A stretch of 10,069 nt of DNA from Bacteroidota bacterium. GTDB taxonomy: Bacteria > Bacteroidota > Ignavibacteria > UBA10030 > UBA8401. Position 1 is the first letter of the stretch, and each line of letters begins with the position of its first letter. The translations under genes and the position numbers were made by a program. This document shows positions 7,315-10,069 of this stretch, one piece after another. The notes under the pieces are model-generated. The model was not told where the DNA came from and ran no database searches. It saw only the letters and a program-made list of their open reading frames with translations. Location of the stretch: contig JALNZH010000115.1 in NCBI GenBank assembly GCA_023229405.1, forward strand, positions 1 to 10,069, in the 5' to 3' direction.

Positions 7315-9717
7315 TCAATCGTTGTTCGTGTTCATTTTTGATACTTGCAGTTTTTGCGAAAACAAGTGTTCCAGCATTCGCACCACTTCTTCCGTTTTAA
7401 ACGGTTTTTGAATGATCTGCACAATTCCATCTTTAAGTAATTGAGATCGACCAACGGGATCCAAATATCCGGACGAGATGACGACGGGTATCGAAGAATT
7501 GATTTTTCGTAGTTCACGATAGAATACTGTTCCATCCATTAACGGCATATCTAAATCCGAAATGATCAAATCAGTTTCATGACTGTGGTGTTGAAATATT
7601 TCCAACGCCGCAATACCATCCGATGCAGATTGTACAATGAGTCCATTGGCTTCGAGTGATTCCGCAAGTACTTGCAGCAAGAGATGTTCATCATCCACGA
7701 TCAGTATCCGTTTTCCTTTTAATATACCCGCCTGGCGATGTGACGAGAGATCGGCGGGAATTTGAGTAACCGCGGGGAAATAAAGTGTGAACGTTGTGCC
7801 GGAACCTTTTGTCGATTGCACATCAATATATCCGTTGTGGCTGCGTACAATCCCATTGACGATTGATAAGCCCAGTCCGGTTCCTTTCCCTTTTTCTTTT
7901 GTGGTAAAGAACGGGTCGAAGATCTTCTTCAGCATGTTCTTATCAATTCCCGGACCGGTGTCGCTGATGGCGAGACTCACATAATTCCCTTCTGGAATCG
8001 ACGGCAGAATTTTTAACAGCGAAGAAGAATGTTCGATACGTTCGGTGATGATCAGTGTTCCTTGACCATCCATGGCGTCTTTCGCATTGATACATAAATT
8101 AATGATCACTTGATGGATGTGTCCCTTATCGCATTGAATGAAGTCGTTGATTCCCTCCATCGATGTTTGAATTGCAATTGATTTGGGAATGAAGTGTTGC
8201 AGCATCAATTTTAATTCGTCGATAATGGACGACAGCGAGATAGGCTGAAGTGAAAATTCGGATTTTCGGGAGAACAACAACAACTGTTTCGAAATAGATC
8301 CGCCACGGTGGGCCACCTCGATAATACCACCGACATATTTTTTTAGCTTGGGATCATGTTCCAAATTTCGACGCAGCATTTCAGCATTTCCCAGTATTAT
8401 CGATAAGAGATTGTTAAAATCGTGGGCTATACCGCCGGCAAGCATTCCCAGACTCTCCAGTTTTTGCGACTGGATTAACTGGCGCTGCACGTTTGTTTGT
8501 TCGGTAATATCTTCCACGATAGCGATTACGCTTCCTGCGGCGCTTCCCTTTGTTGTAACCGGACGGGTGATGAACCGAAGAGTAAACTCCTTCTCCAAAT
8601 CAAGTGATGTAAATGTGCCTTGATAGAATCCCGGTACGCCGTGTAATGACCCGAGGATTACATCAATTAATTTCGGATGCCGTAGCTGATCGTATATGGA
8701 GGAGGGGGCACGATGTTCGCGCGGAATGCCAAAGATTTCGGAGGCCATCTTATTGGAATTCAGGATCACTCCGTTAGAATCGATATGCAGAATGCCGAGA
8801 GGGGATTGTGTAAACAACAGCCGATACCGTTCTTCGCTTTCCAGCAATGCTTCATCTGCTAATTTTTGTTCCGTCACATCTCTTGAAACACCGACAATGC
8901 CCAGCAATTGGTTCTCTTTCGTGCGCAACACCGATGAGGCGATTCGGCTCGTAAACACCTCGCCGTTTTTCTTTCGGTTCAGAATTTCGCCGCGCGCACT
9001 GCCGGAGTCGACGGTTGAATTATGAATACGCTTTCCCTCGTCCAAACTTGCATAGAGGATGCTAATGTTTTTCCCCACAACTTCCTCTTTTGTGTAGCCG
9101 AACGTTCTCTGGGCGGATTCATTGAATTCGACAATTCTCCGTTCATTATCCACAGTGATAATCATATCGAGGGAGCAATTGACGATGCTGCGGGAGTATT
9201 CTTCCGAAGCGCGCAACGCCGCTTCGGTTCGATGGTGCTCATTTATTTCGTTTTGCAGGTTACGATTGATCTTTTCCAGCTCTTCGGTGTGCTGTTGAAG
9301 CAGTTCATGTGATCGGCGAAGCGCATCTTCACTACGTTTAATCCGTTCTAGAGCGCGGACTCGGGAGATCATTTCCTGATTCGACACCGGCATAATCATA
9401 TATCCGTCTGCGCCTGAATCGAGACCTCGGGATTGACTTAAGCTTTTAATTTCGACGCTGGAGATTAACAGGATGAGAGTGTTTTGTGTGTGGGGATCGG
9501 CTTTCAATTGGCGGCAGACATCGATACCATTGATATCGGGAAGTACGACATCAAGAAGGATAATGTCGAAGAGTCGCTCATGCGCCATGCGCAGACAGTC
9601 CGTACCGTTTTCGGCAGTAACGATCTCATAACCGCACTCTGCTAATATCCTGGAATGGATCAGCAGCCGGCTTTCCGAATCATCGACAAGCAATACGGCG
9701 ATAGAATTATTGTGCAT
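7315..9717 (-). CDS. Hybrid sensor kinase: receiver, coiled coil, two PAS, kinase core, receiver
   Basis: 800 residues. Receiver 1 (about 5-122) has D12/D13, phosphoacceptor D56 (LLDVVLP) and S86, but M109 replaces the conserved switch Lys (YMIMPV). Residues about 124-170 form a charged heptad-like coiled coil. PAS A spans about 172-283 and PAS B about 291-406, each closing with DVTEQ/DITEQ. The dimerisation domain has H432 in AGGIAHDFNN. The ATPase domain has N544, D586-TGPG and GKGTGLGLS at 610-618. Receiver 2 has D675/D676, D721 (ISDLDMP) and K771-P and looks intact. No membrane segment or output domain is seen, so the protein is probably cytoplasmic. The kinase core should phosphorylate receiver 2; receiver 1 may act as an input or docking module. 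The ATG at 9717 follows AGGG with a short spacer. PAS A resembles the fifth PAS of the multi-PAS kinase (shared KKNGEVFT). Confidence 0.95.
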   Translation of the reverse strand: MHNNSIAVLLVDDSESRLLIHSRILAECGYEIVTAENGTDCLRMAHERLFDIILLDVVLPDINGIDVCRQLKADPHTQNTLILLISSVEIKSLSQSRGLDSGADGYMIMPVSNQEMISRVRALERIKRSEDALRRSHELLQQHTEELEKINRNLQNEINEHHRTEAALRASEEYSRSIVNCSLDMIITVDNERRIVEFNESAQRTFGYTKEEVVGKNISILYASLDEGKRIHNSTVDSGSARGEILNRKKNGEVFTSRIASSVLRTKENQLLGIVGVSRDVTEQKLADEALLESEERYRLLFTQSPLGILHIDSNGVILNSNKMASEIFGIPREHRAPSSIYDQLRHPKLIDVILGSLHGVPGFYQGTFTSLDLEKEFTLRFITRPVTTKGSAAGSVIAIVEDITEQTNVQRQLIQSQKLESLGMLAGGIAHDFNNLLSIILGNAEMLRRNLEHDPKLKKYVGGIIEVAHRGGSISKQLLLFSRKSEFSLQPISLSSIIDELKLMLQHFIPKSIAIQTSMEGINDFIQCDKGHIHQVIINLCINAKDAMDGQGTLIITERIEHSSSLLKILPSIPEGNYVSLAISDTGPGIDKNMLKKIFDPFFTTKEKGKGTGLGLSIVNGIVRSHNGYIDVQSTKGSGTTFTLYFPAVTQIPADLSSHRQAGILKGKRILIVDDEHLLLQVLAESLEANGLIVQSASDGIAALEIFQHHSHETDLIISDLDMPLMDGTVFYRELRKINSSIPVVISSGYLDPVGRSQLLKDGIVQIIQKPFKTEEVVRMLEHLFSQKLQVSKMNTNND

Positions 9718-9758
9718 GGGACCCTATTGGTGAACGGTATTCGAATCCCCCCGTATAG

Positions 9759-9788
9759 AATATATAAAAAATCCAAAGTATTATTCAA
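9759..9788 (-). promoter_or_regulatory. Putative sigma-70-like promoter of the 800-residue hybrid kinase gene
   Basis: On the - strand TTGAAT (9783-9788) is followed after 18 bases by TATATT (9759-9764). They match the -35 consensus at four of six positions and the -10 at five of six. The -10 lies about 41 bases upstream of the ATG at 9717, a normal leader length. The surroundings are AT-rich, so chance matches are likely, and the sigma-factor preference of the host is unknown. Confidence 0.35.
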
Positions 9789-9803
9789 CACTGGAGTACT
9801 ATC

Positions 9804-9821
9804 ATAAAAATATATTTTTAT
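9804..9821. repeat. Perfect 18-base AT-only palindrome upstream of the promoter
   Basis: ATAAAAATATATTTTTAT is identical to its reverse complement. It sits about 15 bases upstream of the putative -35 hexamer of the hybrid kinase gene, where an activator or UP-element would lie. The palindrome is certain from the sequence; a regulatory role is inference. Confidence 0.5.
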
Positions 9822-10069
9822 AATACTGATCAGCCATACACGGAGTGCATAGCCGTGGAACGTTGACGCGAAGAGGAAGCACATGAGAAGCCGAAATGAT
9901 CGATAGTGCCCCAAAATGCAAAAATCAGCAGAATATAATTCCGACAACCGGGTATGAAATGCGTCGACACTCGCTTTACATTTTCTTCGTGGTTGTCCGT
10001 GACGTAGAGAGAGGATGAGTTTATTGGTAAGAAATTACAGCGGTGGAAAAAAAAACCTGCGTTATCGAA

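Larger units (their letters stand above)
9718..10069. other. 352-base upstream region to the window edge
   Basis: The first 120 bases are AT-rich and hold a plausible - strand promoter and a perfect 18-base palindrome, followed by an 8-base palindrome CTGATCAG at 9826-9833. From about 9840 to the window edge no supported gene is seen. An ATG at 10015 on the + strand opens a frame that runs off the edge (18 codons seen, beginning MSLLVRNYSGG), with AGAGAG only three bases before it. It could be the start of a divergent gene but is too short to judge. Confidence 0.5.

Noticed and set aside
9883..9906. Seven-codon + strand ORF after a good ribosome binding site (GAGGAAG)
   Set aside because: Too short to support as a gene, and no regulatory context such as a downstream gene is visible.
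9660..9947. 95-codon - strand frame overlapping the start of the 800-residue kinase gene
   Set aside because: It needs a TTG start, overlaps a confident gene by 58 bases in another frame, and its composition reflects AT-rich intergenic DNA.
10015..10069. Start of a possible divergent gene at the right edge
   Set aside because: Only 18 codons are visible and the ribosome binding site is too close to the ATG; it cannot be supported without the next sequence.

Overview
The window is a bacterial signal-transduction locus. It holds four large genes, and all four are two-component proteins. There are no rRNA, tRNA, CRISPR, transposase or phage features. Base composition is moderate by eye (not computed). 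The H-boxes of the two large hybrids (SLG-LAGGIAHD-NN) are a type widespread in environmental bacteria rich in hybrid kinases. The sequence alone does not fix the phylum; a Bacteroidota/Ignavibacteria-like or other environmental lineage would fit, but this is a weak inference.

Layout. (1) Positions 3-4373, + strand: the 3' part of a very large soluble hybrid histidine kinase with nine visible tandem PAS domains, a kinase core and a C-terminal receiver. Its frame is open to the left window edge, so the true start lies outside. (2) Positions 4374-4433: a short convergent gap. (3) Positions 4434-5546 and 5716-6825, - strand: two tandem paralogs of about 370 residues, each a receiver fused to a histidine-kinase-like module. 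The upstream paralog has an intact H-box. In the downstream paralog the phosphoacceptor His is Asn and the rest of the H-box is eroded, while the receiver and most of the ATP-binding motifs are kept. (4) Positions 6826-7314: a 489-base gap with an imperfect operator-like palindrome, a TATAAT on the - strand and a possible 38-codon cysteine-containing small ORF on the + strand. (5) Positions 7315-9717, - strand: an 800-residue receiver-coil-PAS-PAS-kinase-receiver protein. Its first receiver has Met where the conserved switch Lys should be. (6) Positions 9718-10069: an AT-rich upstream region with a plausible promoter and a perfect 18-base palindrome.

How the parts may work together (inference). 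The locus encodes three apparently active kinases, one apparent pseudokinase, five receivers and eleven PAS sensors. It contains no recognisable DNA-binding, c-di-GMP or other output domain, no Hpt domain, and no obvious membrane segment. It therefore looks like a cytoplasmic signal-integration hub that passes phosphate to a partner encoded elsewhere. The most unusual element is the kinase/pseudokinase tandem pair, which could form a heterodimer or a regulatory pair gated by receiver phosphorylation.
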